A stretch of 64,000 nt of DNA from Pyrus communis (Eukaryota > Streptophyta > Magnoliopsida > Rosales > Rosaceae): the NCBI RefSeq assembly GCF_963583255.1, contig NC_084812.1:24304959-24368958 (forward strand), read 5' to 3'. The notes under the pieces are model-generated. The model made no database searches. It saw only the letters and a program-made list of their open reading frames with translations, and was not told the origin of the DNA. Positions 1 to 10,022 of the stretch are shown here, in pieces (the stretch's first letter is position 1; each line of letters begins with the position of its first letter). The position numbers and the translations under genes are program-made.

Positions 1-2
1 AA

Positions 3-2959
3 AAAGCATTTACTAGGAATAAAGACCATGTCGAAAAACATGAGAAAGAATCAAAGCATTGTGACAATTCTGGCACCGCAGGACTTTCTCCAGTGATTGG
101 TAAATATACATATCACCGCAAGAAGTTGTTGCTGAAAAAGTCAGGGTCTTCACCGCATGTAACTTTAGGTGATACTGGGTTACGGAATGAAATAGTGGAA
201 AAGTCAAAGAAATTACATGTTACTGGAGATGTGCCTGAGAAATCAGAGCTAAAAATTGCTACTGTGATTCCTAAGAAGAGAAGACAATGCAAATCCCAAA
301 CTGAATCACATGTTGGATCCACATATTTGCAAGCTGGAGATGTGCCTGAGAAAACTGAACTAAAATTTTCTACTGTGATTCCTAAGAAGCAAAGACAAAG
401 TAAATCCCAAACCGAATTGTATAGTGGCACCATGTCTTTGCAAGCTGGAGGTATGCCTGAGAAAGCAGAACTAAAAATTGCTCCTGTGATTCCTAAGAAG
501 AGAAGCCAAAGCAAACCCCAAACTGAATCGTCTGTTGGCGCCACATCTTTGCAAGCCATTGCTAAGAATTCCAGTAGCAGCAAACTATTGAAGGTTTCCC
601 ATGCAGTGAAAAGTATGCCGTTTCCCTCACATGTATATTTGTGTTGCGAGTTAATTGGCGTTTCTAGTTTGTTGAACAGGATATAGTTTCCTTTTCTTTT
701 TCTTTTTTGTTTCAATATCATATGCTTCCTGTCGGTTTATCGCTCAGAATGGAATTTCTCTGATAATTAGGGATATGAACTGTTTTATCCAGGTAGTGAG
801 CCCATGGAATGCACTCCTAAACCTAGTAAAAAGATGGTTTCAGCTCACGTAGGGGACCACAATAATGTTGAGAAAGTTGTGAATAGCAATGGTCATGATG
901 TTAGGCTTATAGGAGAGCCTTGTAAGTGTCCTTTCACTCATTCGCACATGCAATTTTTATTTATTTGTATATAATATTATTAATTTAACTCTTTGCTATG
1001 TTATTCTTTCTCTGTATTTGTGGTTTTGCATACAGTAACTAAACCACCAAAGCTGAAAAGGTATCGCCCAATGGATGATTTGTCAAGTCCTGAAAAGATC
1101 TTGAAAGTAGCCAATGTTGCTCCCAAGAAAGCGGCATGTAAGCCAGTTGCAGCTAGAAATATACAGTCCAGTAAATCCAAGAAACTAAATCCTTGCCCTA
1201 AATCTTCTGGATGCGCCCGGGCGTCCATTAATGGCTGGGAATGGCATAGATGGTCACAAAACGCAAGTCCTGCTGAAAGAGCCCGTGTTAGGGGAATTAA
1301 ATATGTTAATGCTGAGTATCAACGTTCTGATATTAATACATCACAGTGGTCAAATGGCAAGGGTCTTTCTGCAAGAACAAATAGGGTGAAGATGCGCAAT
1401 CTTGCTGCTGCTGCTGATGGGGCTGACCTTCTGAAAGCTACTCAATTAAAGGTGATTTCTGAATGAAATCATTTCTTGGATAACATATATATGCCTTTCT
1501 GAACATAATTCTGATAAACTATTACATGGTACTGTTAGGCGAGGAAAAAGCTTCTACAATTCCAAAAAAGCAAGATACATGATTGGGGTCTTGTTGCATT
1601 GGAGCCAATTGAGGCAGAAGACTTTGTTATTGAATATGTTGGAGAACTGATTCGTCCCAGGGTATATTTACTGGACTATAATTGTTTCATCAATAGAATG
1701 TTTGGTTAGTTGTGTGTGTGTGTGTGTGTGTTTTCCTTCTTTTTTACCTTTTCCAGTTGAGGATGGGGTGTCCCTTTTATATGTACATTAATTACTTTAG
1801 TTTGTGACTTTGCAGATATCTGATATCCGTGAGCGTCATTACGAGAAGATAGGAATTGGCAGCAGTTATCTTTTTAGGCTTGATGATGGTTATGTGGTTA
1901 GTGAATCAACACTAAGAATTTGGTTTTAATGATTTTCTTTTCTTGTTTTCTTTTAATTCAGGTCCATAATTGAGCTACTTGTAGCATATAGCATGGAACA
2001 TTATTTTTCTATGAATATATTGAATTTGATGACCACATGATCTGTGACCTAATGAGAATAACACATCTTTTGGGAGTGTGTGATATTTGCATAGAAGCAA
2101 TTTCCCTGAAGCATTTCTCTTATTTAATACTTTGTAGGCTGGGACCTGGTCAGGGAACTTTTGGCTTCGTCGATTTCATTTCCTATAGCATGGAACTTGG
2201 CATTTTTTTACGGCTTTATAGCTCATAAGAAAAATTTTAAGATCAATTATTATAGATGAATTGGCTTCAAGAAATGGGGCATTCTGCTAGCTTCTTCATT
2301 TGCTGCTTATATTTGTTGCATGTTGTTGTCCAGTGCATGGATTAATCTTCAACTCTAGTTTCTCCTGTTCCATTCATAAAGTTAGCTGTGCACCACTGGA
2401 GCAAAGTAGCTATCACCGATTGGCTAATATTTTCTTTCTGAAATATGTGTAGGTTGATGCTACAAAACGTGGAGGAGTTGCTAGATTTATAAACCATTCT
2501 TGTGAGGTAGCTTCTTCAGATTATAATGCAAATATGTGGTATCAGAGTTGTTTTGATTTTGGGTCTCGTGATATGAAGTCATTGTTCCTCAAAAATTGTT
2601 TTGCAGCCTAACTGCTACACCAAAGTTATCAGTGTTGATGGTCACAAACGAATCTTCATTTACGCAAAACGGCATATAGCTGTTGGTGAAGAAATTACTT
2701 ACAATTATAAGTTTCCTTTGGAGGAGAAGAAGATTCCTTGCAACTGTGGTTCGAAAAAGTAAGATTTGTTTTTACAAGAATACATGTTCTTTGATTTTGT
2801 GGTCTTTTTCATCTTCTTTGTGTTTCTACCAAGAAAAATATTATTGTTTAATTGTATGTTCATAAAGTTTGTATCTAAACGGTTTGGAGAATAACCTATG
2901 GTTATGTATACTACTAAGAATCATATCTTTTATTCAGGTGTCGTGGATCTTTGAATTAG
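3..2959 (+). CDS. ATXR7: Histone-lysine N-methyltransferase ATXR7-like (SET domain), 5'-partial
   Basis: Catalyses histone H3 lysine-4 methylation in the nucleus; in Arabidopsis ATXR7/SDG25 promotes FLC expression. The reading frame is open from base 3, so the start lies upstream. Exons: 3-612, 793-921, 1036-1451, 1539-1661, 1816-1896, 2453-2506, 2607-2758, 2938-2959; phases join cleanly to give 528 visible residues. The N-terminal visible part is Lys/Ser-rich with a threefold repeat. Exon 3 carries the conserved [20 protein letters not shown] segment just before SET. SET motifs seen: [30 protein letters not shown] (AdoMet/catalytic pocket) and EEITYNYKF. The post-SET zinc-binding CNCGSKKCRGSLN ends the protein, as is usual for this family. 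The SET core looks intact. Identity to ATXR7 rather than ATX1-5 rests on the absence of visible PHD/FYR segments and on the pre-SET sequence; a full search would settle it. Confidence 0.9.
225..557 (+). repeat. 3 x 111-bp tandem repeat inside ATXR7 coding exon
   Basis: Three in-frame units begin at 225, 336 and 447, exactly 111 bp (37 codons) apart. Each encodes G-[DG]-[VM]-PEK-x-ELK followed by VIPKK, a Lys/Gln/Ser run and a [ST]-LQA-like end. Units differ at several positions, so the duplication is not recent. Confidence 0.9.
1711..1731. repeat. (TG)n microsatellite in ATXR7 intron
   Basis: An uninterrupted run of about ten TG dinucleotides in the intron between 1661 and 1816. Confidence 0.9.
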
Positions 2960-4985
2960 GAAGTGATTTGAGTTCTCTGGTAAGTAATTTACACAATTCT
3001 TCCTTCAATGGAGTTCTGTAATTGGATTCTGTTCATGCTAAATTGTCACTCAATGTTTTTTTGCAGGCGACGCATTTAGTTATGCCTTGCATGTTGTTGG
3101 CATTGCAGTATACTTTCTCAGAGGTATGTTTTGTTCTTAATCGTCAGTTTCTTGTACTTCATATCAGCTCTTGTCCAAATTGCTGTTGCACTAAATTTCA
3201 GTTTCTTGCTCTTATGTTTTTTGTGAATGCATCTTCTAAGGCCTGATGATCACAATTGATTCCTTTTACTTTGCCCCCTTGTTTGGATTGTATTATACAT
3301 TTGGGGCATTATTACTTGAGGATTATTCAATAACCACATATGGTCCTTAAAAGGGATCAGGAAGCTTGAGAGATTGTTTTTTTTAAATGTCATATTTGTT
3401 GGCAGCCTGCATACGGCATGTAATTATATTGGTTTAATGTTTGAATGTGGTTTTTAAAAATTATGCAATCTTGTGAAGGAGCTGGGATGGTTCTTTCATG
3501 ATACAAAACATTCCCCTTGGCATGCTGGATGAGCATACGCGGGATGCTGTAGATAAGAAGACAGATGAGTTACAGCAGAGCCCTTTGGCTGGGTTTAGCA
3601 TCAATTGTATGTTTATGAATCACAAACTTATTCAAGTAAAGATGAACAGTGCCACTAGCATTATAAGTTTTCGATGGACGGTATCCATTGATTTAAATAT
3701 TTTGATAATCATTTTCGTGCCAAAAGAAAAACAAGAAATTGGGTTTTGCAATGTGACTTGTACAAGTCTACTTTAACTGAAGAAGCATGTGTAACGGGAA
3801 TTGATGCAAGTTTGATACTCTTTCAGGTTATGAACCGCGGTTGACATCAAAGATTGGGTGATGTGACCATCGTGAACATCACACACAAATGAGAATTTCG
3901 GCTGCTTGTCAAAGATATACCTGAACCATGTGCATTCTTGTAGGTTTCACTGTGTTGCAGATGAGTTTCTCCCCTTTAGAAACTGTAAATCGGTTAAATG
4001 TTTTACTGCTTACATAACAAATTTTGGAACATAAAATCTTGTATAAACATGCATTATTGAAGTTTATTTAATGATAAGAAATTTAATCTATATATTGGCT
4101 TGAATGCGCATGTTGATAGTTTATAGTTAATGGTAAAATTCAACTACCTTTGCATTGAAGAAATGTCTGTCGCTTAGATCTATGATATGCGTGTGAGTAC
4201 CGGGAGAATAATGTTTATTAGGATAAGCCGTATCCATCGTTTGCTTCCTATTTATCTAGTATCACCTTAGTTGGACTAGGAGTACCTCTTGTGGCATGGA
4301 CAAGTTGTTAGACATGCATCTTGAGCAACCATCTTCCTATTAATTTTGATCTTTGTGAAGGTTTTGCTTTGCCGAATCACCTTGCTATATTAAGTGAACC
4401 CCGTCAATTTGATTCCGAGTAACAAAACTAGGAAGAATGTTTGCATGATGTGTGACTTGTAGGATCCTGCATTATTTTGTGTACTGGAGTGGAGAAGTTG
4501 TTCCATGAGCGTGGGAATGTTGCCGATAACGTTACCATAAGAACGGTGACGGTTGCTTGGTAATTTTTAGATGCAAAGTGTGGGAGAGTAAGAACTCAAA
4601 CTTACTACCATTTAACGGGAATCCTTAAATAATATTTAGCAAAAGCCTGAACAATACGTGATGCTCTGGCTAATTGGTTTGCAATTTTTGGTTATTTTTT
4701 TACCAATAGTTTCATTGGCAAACGTATAAATTATGTGTGAATTGTCCATCCCATTTATTTATTTTATTTACTTTTAATTTTATTTTTTTGCTTTCATTTG
4801 TTGTTATTTTTTCTATGGTTGCAGGAATATTAGGATAATCAAACTTTCGCAGCTGGGCGGAGGTCTTTTGTTTTGTGCCCTCTTGTATGGTATGTCTCTC
4901 TTTAATGTGTTGTACGTTTGTTTCAACACCAGTACAATTCTCTTTGGCTTAAAATTTGAGCTAGCCTATAAAAAAATAGAAGGCC
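2960..4985 (+). other. ATXR7 3' UTR (possibly spliced) and intergenic DNA
   Basis: No protein-coding gene recognised. Good splice-site matches follow the stop: donor GTAAGT near 2982, acceptor TTTTTTGCAG ending near 3066, donor GTATGT near 3123. These suggest that the 3' UTR is spliced. A short open frame at 3498-3776 has no recognisable homology. The rest to about 4985 is AT-rich with nothing identifiable. Confidence 0.4.
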
Positions 4986-5357
4986 AAGTACAGTTTACAC
5001 CATCGAGGTTTGGGGTCAGTTTTAAATCGGAATGGGTTTCAATTTTTTCACATTGCGCGCGGACTTTTGACATGTGTACATTTTATACTTTATGTTAACT
5101 TGACTGTGTGGTAAACTATTAACTACTCGTGTCAGAGCTGGACTAGCCCTCCAACTCACCAACCATGCTACAAAAACTACCGAGAGGACATTTTGGGGGT
5201 GGGTCTCGCATTTCACGTCATTAGTTAATAGCGGTCAACCTAATGAAAGGTATAAATTGGTTGGATGTCAAAACGTCAGGCTGCAATACAAAAAAAATTG
5301 AAATCTTGTGGCCTATTTTGAAACCGACTCCAAACCTTGATGATGTAAAATGTACTT
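4986..5357. mobile_element. MITE with ~40-bp terminal inverted repeats
   Basis: The left end (AAGTACAGTTTACACCATCG, then AGGTTTGGGGTC) is mirrored at the right end (GATGATGTAAAATGTACTT). The arms match over about 40 bp with few mismatches. There is no coding capacity. I could not define a target-site duplication; length and TIR style suggest a Mutator-like non-autonomous element. Confidence 0.6.
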
Positions 5358-5374
5358 TACCAACGACAACAGTA

Positions 5375-6260
5375 ACATAGCCTTATCCCACTAAAGGATC
5401 GGCTGTATGAATTCTAGAATGCTACTGAGCTCGGTTTTGCTCCAATTCTTCCGTTAGCTTCAAGTACTTTATATCTTTTTTTAAAGTTTCTTTCTAAGTC
5501 TTCCTAGGTATTCTTCTACCGCTTTCGCCTTGAGCCTCTATCCCATAATCGCATTTCTAACCAGAGTATCTGTGGGTTTTCGCTTCACATGTCCAAACCT
5601 ATCTTCAATTGCGACCACTCCTTTACCTCGGTTATCCTTGTTCGTAATCCTGTCCTTTCTTGCGTGCCCACATATCCAATGAAGCAATTTTATATCCGCT
5701 ACACTCAGTTTTTGTAGGTGTTGATGCTTGTCTGCCCAATATTATGTGTCATAAAACATTGCTGGCCTTATTGTCATTCTATAAAATTTTACCTAGAGTT
5801 TTAGTGGCATACAACAGTCGCACAACACACTAGATGCACTCTTCCACTTTATCCATCGAGCTTGTGTTTTATGGTTGAAAATTTTATCCAATTCTCCATT
5901 ATTTTGCTAGATAAATCCAAGATAACCAAAAGTGTTTACTCTTTGGTACTTCTTGATCTTCAATCCTTATCCCTGTCTCATTTGGACCGATTTCCACCGA
6001 ACTCATTCCATGTACTCTTTTTGGCCTACTTAGGCATTTTAGATTCCAACACTTCTCGTCAAAGATTAAGTTTCGCATTTACTCCCCCTGCATTTATTTA
6101 TCAATACTATATCATCAACAAAAAACATACACCAAGGAATATCTTGAATATCTCATTAACTCATTCATTACCAATGCAAAAAGGTAAAGACTTGATGAAC
6201 TCTATAGTTATGGAGAAACTTTCAAGTTTGTCCTTGATGAGTACTGTACCCTAAAACAAA
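5375..6260 (-). pseudogene. LINE-type reverse transcriptase C-terminal remnant
   Basis: Read on the minus strand, the segment gives successive pieces of a plant non-LTR retrotransposon ORF2. First comes SLYLFALVMNEL near 6170, then, after a frameshift, IPWCMFFVDDIVLI around 6100-6130 (the RT active-site box, here VDD). The late C-terminus follows near 5550-5720 (WICGHARKD, GHVKRKPTDT) and the terminal LTEELAQNRAQWHSRIHTAD near 5400-5450. Several stops and frameshifts separate the pieces, so the element is dead. Only the 3' part is present, typical of 5'-truncated LINE insertion. It abuts the MITE at 4986-5357. Confidence 0.8.
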
Positions 6261-6304
6261 AATTAAGCAAACCAAACCAGTGTACAACCGTATACTTTAA
6301 ATGA

Positions 6305-6670
6305 ATGGTTATATACGCTTTTGGTCCGTGCATTTTGATTAGGTTTCATTTTGGTCCATGTGTTTTAATCCGCTATCAATCTTGGTTTTTTTATTTGTTT
6401 TTGTTTTTCTGTGAAACAAGCTTTTAAGTTTTTAAGGGTTATTTACACAATTGTTCCTTACGTATTTTTTTGCATTCACTTTTAAATATTGGTCCATGTA
6501 TTTTCAATTAAACGGAGTAGTTACAGTTTTGAGTTCTTGCATGATTGTACCGAAACGCCAGTTTGACGGGAAGACCAAGATCGTTAACGGATTAAAATGT
6601 TTGTAAAACATGAACCGAAGTTGATATCTCAATATAACACAGGACCAAAAATGTCTTTAATCACCAAATA
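6305..6670. mobile_element. Possible MITE with TTTTGGTCC termini
   Basis: Near 6310 the sequence reads GGTTATATACGCTTTTGGTC; near 6640-6665 the inverse, GGACCAAAAATGTCTTTAAT, occurs. Repeated TTGGTCC words lie inside. The inverted ends match only partly and no target duplication was found, so the limits are approximate. Confidence 0.4.
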
Positions 6671-6803
6671 AATATGTGTGGCATACAAGAACAATTAGAA
6701 ATATGAGTTTTGCTTAAAGCTCTATCTTTCCTTCTAATAAAAAAATGCCGGCAGCAGTTGTGGCTTGCACTTTGAGCTTCTAAGTAGTTCAATGAAGGTT
6801 GTG

Positions 6804-6942
6804 TTGCGCAAATTTATCCTTGTGGTATCGGTCGTATGTTAATGCAGTCGCTATTGTTTGAAATGACTATTTTACCCTTGCAATTCTGAGTTTGAGTAAC
6901 ATTAACATATGACCACGTACCACAAGGATAAACCGTGCAATT
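6804..6942. mobile_element. Short MITE (~140 bp) with ~40-bp inverted ends
   Basis: The left arm holds TTTATCCTTGTGGTA and CGTATGTTAATG. The right arm has the inverse CATTAACATATG and TACCACAAGGATAAA. The element is almost all stem and could fold as a hairpin. No coding capacity. Confidence 0.65.
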
Positions 6943-7519
6943 TAGCATTTGATTGAGTGAACGCAAATTTTATAGCGCTCTGAAGTATTAAGATATTCTC
7001 GGTATTGGTCGAAAAGGTAATTGAGTTCAAAAAAACAGACTGGGCAAAGGACAAGGCCGTTGTCGTTCACGTTGCTTTCATGTGTGTTTAATATGTATAT
7101 ATAGTACGAGTTGAATAACTCCGCCTGTGTTTTGATTCCTATTTAGACACAGCCGGTCCCAAGCCCGGATAAAGGAGGAGGGCTGTCAATAATTGTACTT
7201 TGTATGATGCAAATGATCCTAACCCTTAATCTCTTGCGAGTTCTAGATGCATCATTTATCTGTATTTTTGTATGGGCCACCGACCTTATGCCTGCTGCCA
7301 TGTTGGGTGTTCAGATTTGATAACTCACTAGATTCAAATATTATGTAAAAGAAGGAAGGGAGGCTGACTTCCAAATTTTGTCCAAATTAAGGTAGATTGT
7401 GATTTAGTCTTGATGGATACTTGTTACTTCATGGGTGATGCATCTAGGTGTCATCTCGTGATAACTTATCAGTTTCAATCTCTGGTAAGAAATTTTTCTG
7501 GAGGATTAAATGGGATAAG

Positions 7520-8097
7520 TTTTCTTCATGTAGAATGTCAAGTTGGTGTTTCCTCTATTTTTCAAGAACAATTTTCAAAATAGAAAGTAAAATAAACATT
7601 ATATAACAAAGTTAAGAGTATAATAAGAAATAAAATTATGTATGCACTATTACCACCACCACCACCATTACAAGATTCTCCACCGTCTCACTATCATCAC
7701 CACAATTGCAATCATCTTTGACACCACCACCTTTCACTAACAAGTACCATCACCGTCGCCACCATTTCCAACCTCCATCTACACTTCTGACGCCATTACT
7801 GCCACCTGCGAATACCACCATCACCATCTTTACCGTTTCACCACTATGGCCACCATCACCACTACCACCACCATCACCACATTCCCAGCCCATTATCCTC
7901 ACTATTGCCAACCATCACTACTACTAGCACCACTCTGCTCAACCACCATCTTTACCACCACCATCGCCATTACTACTAAACACAAATTTATATTTTTGTT
8001 CGAGATTTTAGATATTGGTACCAGACAAGTTTTTAATGTTTCATTCTCAAAAACCGTTCTCCGATTAAACCACCAGACGCATTCTTAAATCATAAAA
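7520..8097 (-). repeat. Dispersed repeat with (GGT/ACC)n core, copy A
   Basis: On the minus strand this is a diverged copy of 60168-60850. Shared landmarks are AATATCTAAAATC and TGTTTAGT before the core, a core of degenerate GGT/GAT triplets, then TTTGTTATATAATG, CTATTTTGAAAAT, TTCTTGAAAAATAGAGGAAA and CATCAACTTGA-like words. The core reads on the plus strand as CACCACCAT-type triplets and produces long meaningless open frames. It is probably a non-autonomous transposon; the class is unknown. Confidence 0.65.
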
Positions 8098-8122
8098 ATA
8101 CAAAAATTATGTCATTTTCATA

Positions 8123-9190
8123 TTACAAAAGGTTTTTTTTAATTAGCACCTCACATAAAGTTGAATACACTCCACATTAAAATTTGATATAAAATGACAC
8201 ATATACCTTATTATGTAATGACAATTTTGACCTCATAAAGTTAAAAAAAAAATATATTAAATACACCACAAATCAAATCATTTTTTACATATGTCACAAG
8301 ATTATTTATTTTCTTCAACTCTTAAAATCATTTTCCCTCTCTATTGCAGAACAAACCCTAATCAATAAAACTACAAACACATTGACTAAAACAAATTATT
8401 TTAGACGAAACATGAAATCGACGTTTCGGAAACTTCACATAATGCGAAAGTTTCATATTTTATTATTATTTTAGTGACTCCAACGACATCGGCATGCCTA
8501 TAACTACAATATGATTGACATCTCTTGAAAAAAGTATGGTCGATTCATGTATCACTCTCACCCTCTGTCTGTTACTGCTTGTTGGGGTTGTGGCTCAAGA
8601 TTGACATGCCTAAATATGTTAATTTGTAATTATCTTATTGTTATGTGCTTCAGCCTGCATGCCATCGTGTTTGTGATTGTGCCCCCACTCACAGTGTAGG
8701 TCATACGCCGGATGATCGGCATGAAATCGACTCCCACCCTTAAAGCATCTACTCAGATGCTTATGCAGGTTAAGGAGTTTCGATTGGCTTTAAACTTTCG
8801 AGAGCTGAAATTCTTCTATCCAATGAATCATGGAAGCATTTTAGTCAATTTTCTACATAAATTCTATCTTTTAAAACCGGTTTCATTGTTTTGTGATTAT
8901 ACAGAAGTAAAAAATAAAATATGCATTTGCATCTAAGACGTGAAAAGTGTGGGGTTTATGGAGAAAAGTGTGGGATGTATGTAGAAAATGTAGGGTGTAC
9001 ATGTAGAAATGTGGGATGTATGTAAAAAATGTGTGGTGTATTTTGAAAGTGTGGGGTGTAAGGGTATTATGAGAAAGTATGTGTGATGTATTAAGATAAA
9101 TTTTAATTGAAAAAGCAAGCGTGAAATGTATTAAGTATATGTGGTGTATTCAATAATATGTGGAATGTTAATAAAACAAGCTTTTTGTAA
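8123..9190. mobile_element. Non-autonomous TIR element (~1.07 kb) with internal tandem array
   Basis: The left end TTACAAAAGG, then TTAGCACCTCACATAAAGTT and GAATACACTCCACATT, is matched inversely by the right end (ATGTGGTGTATTCAATAATA, TGTGGAATGTTAAT, CTTTTTGTAA). The arms align imperfectly over about 50 bp. No transposase is visible. The right half (about 8938-9175) is a degenerate array of roughly 20-bp units of the form GTGTGGGATGTATGTAGAAA. No target duplication was found. Confidence 0.6.
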
Positions 9191-9220
9191 GGGTTCTTTA
9201 AACATTCATGATTTTCAAAC

Positions 9221-9439
9221 AGACATGGCTTCTCTGCCCTCCCAGTTCCCATACGCTCTCATCCCTTCCTATTTGTGCGGTCACGGTTGAGTCACGTCAA
9301 CATTTTAGATTACTATTGCTTTTTGTCTTATTATCTTTATAAAAAATTTAATATAAAATATTGACGTGATTTAACCGTGATTACATAAAATAAAAGGAAA
9401 TGAGAGTATATGAGAACTAAGAGCAGAGAAGCCGTATCC
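9221..9439. mobile_element. Mutator-like MITE with perfect 9-bp target duplication
   Basis: The terminal arms (GGCTTCTCTGCCCTCCCAGT and the inverse AGAGCAGAGAAGCC) extend about 45 bp. The element is flanked on both sides by the identical 9-mer TTTTCAAAC (9212-9220 and 9440-9448), the duplication length made by Mutator transposases. It sits about 580 bp upstream of the PATROL1-like start codon. Confidence 0.8.
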
Positions 9440-10022
9440 TTTTCAAACTCCCGTCGCGCATTAAATTTCCAACAATAGTTTATTAGTCAGCGAGATGGTG
9501 ATGGTTTACTTAACTAGAGATAATTAATAAAATGCTGATAATTAATTGTATTATTTAACCACAGAGACAGAGATCGTTAATTTGATAATCCATCTAATTA
9601 ATTTGAGTGAGCAAATGGTTAAACAAAAAACAAAAACAAAATTAATTGATTAAAAAAAGGCTTTTGAGATCCAAATCTCATCCAACTGGGATTTTTGTTT
9701 TTCCTCCCTTTTCAAAGCTTCACCATCCCAACTCAACCGCAGTCAAAACTACGCCGTTTCACTTCCTTCCCTCTCAGCTCCGCCTTTGATTCTCTCTCTC
9801 TTTCTCAGTCAAACAAACTCAATGCTCAAATTAATGTTTGGTTGCCGAGAAAATTGAGGTAAAAAAAAAAAAAAAAGGAGTTTCGTCTTTGTGTTCGATC
9901 AAAATTACTCTCATTTTCTTGCTTGCCAAACAGAGCAAACTACGCAACTCTGTGTAAAGCTTCAGTTTTGTTGTTTTTGTGTTTTTTTCTCTCTCAGGTA
10001 GCATAATTGCAGTCGTTTCGAG

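Noticed and set aside
113..721. 202-codon open frame on the minus strand
   Set aside because: Antisense to the repetitive ATXR7 exon 1, whose plus-strand frame joins correctly to the next exons. The antisense peptide is a mirror of the threefold repeat.
7706..8088. Two overlapping plus-strand frames rich in Pro, Thr and His
   Set aside because: They arise from CAC/CAT/ACC triplet repeats inside a dispersed repeat; no start context or homology.
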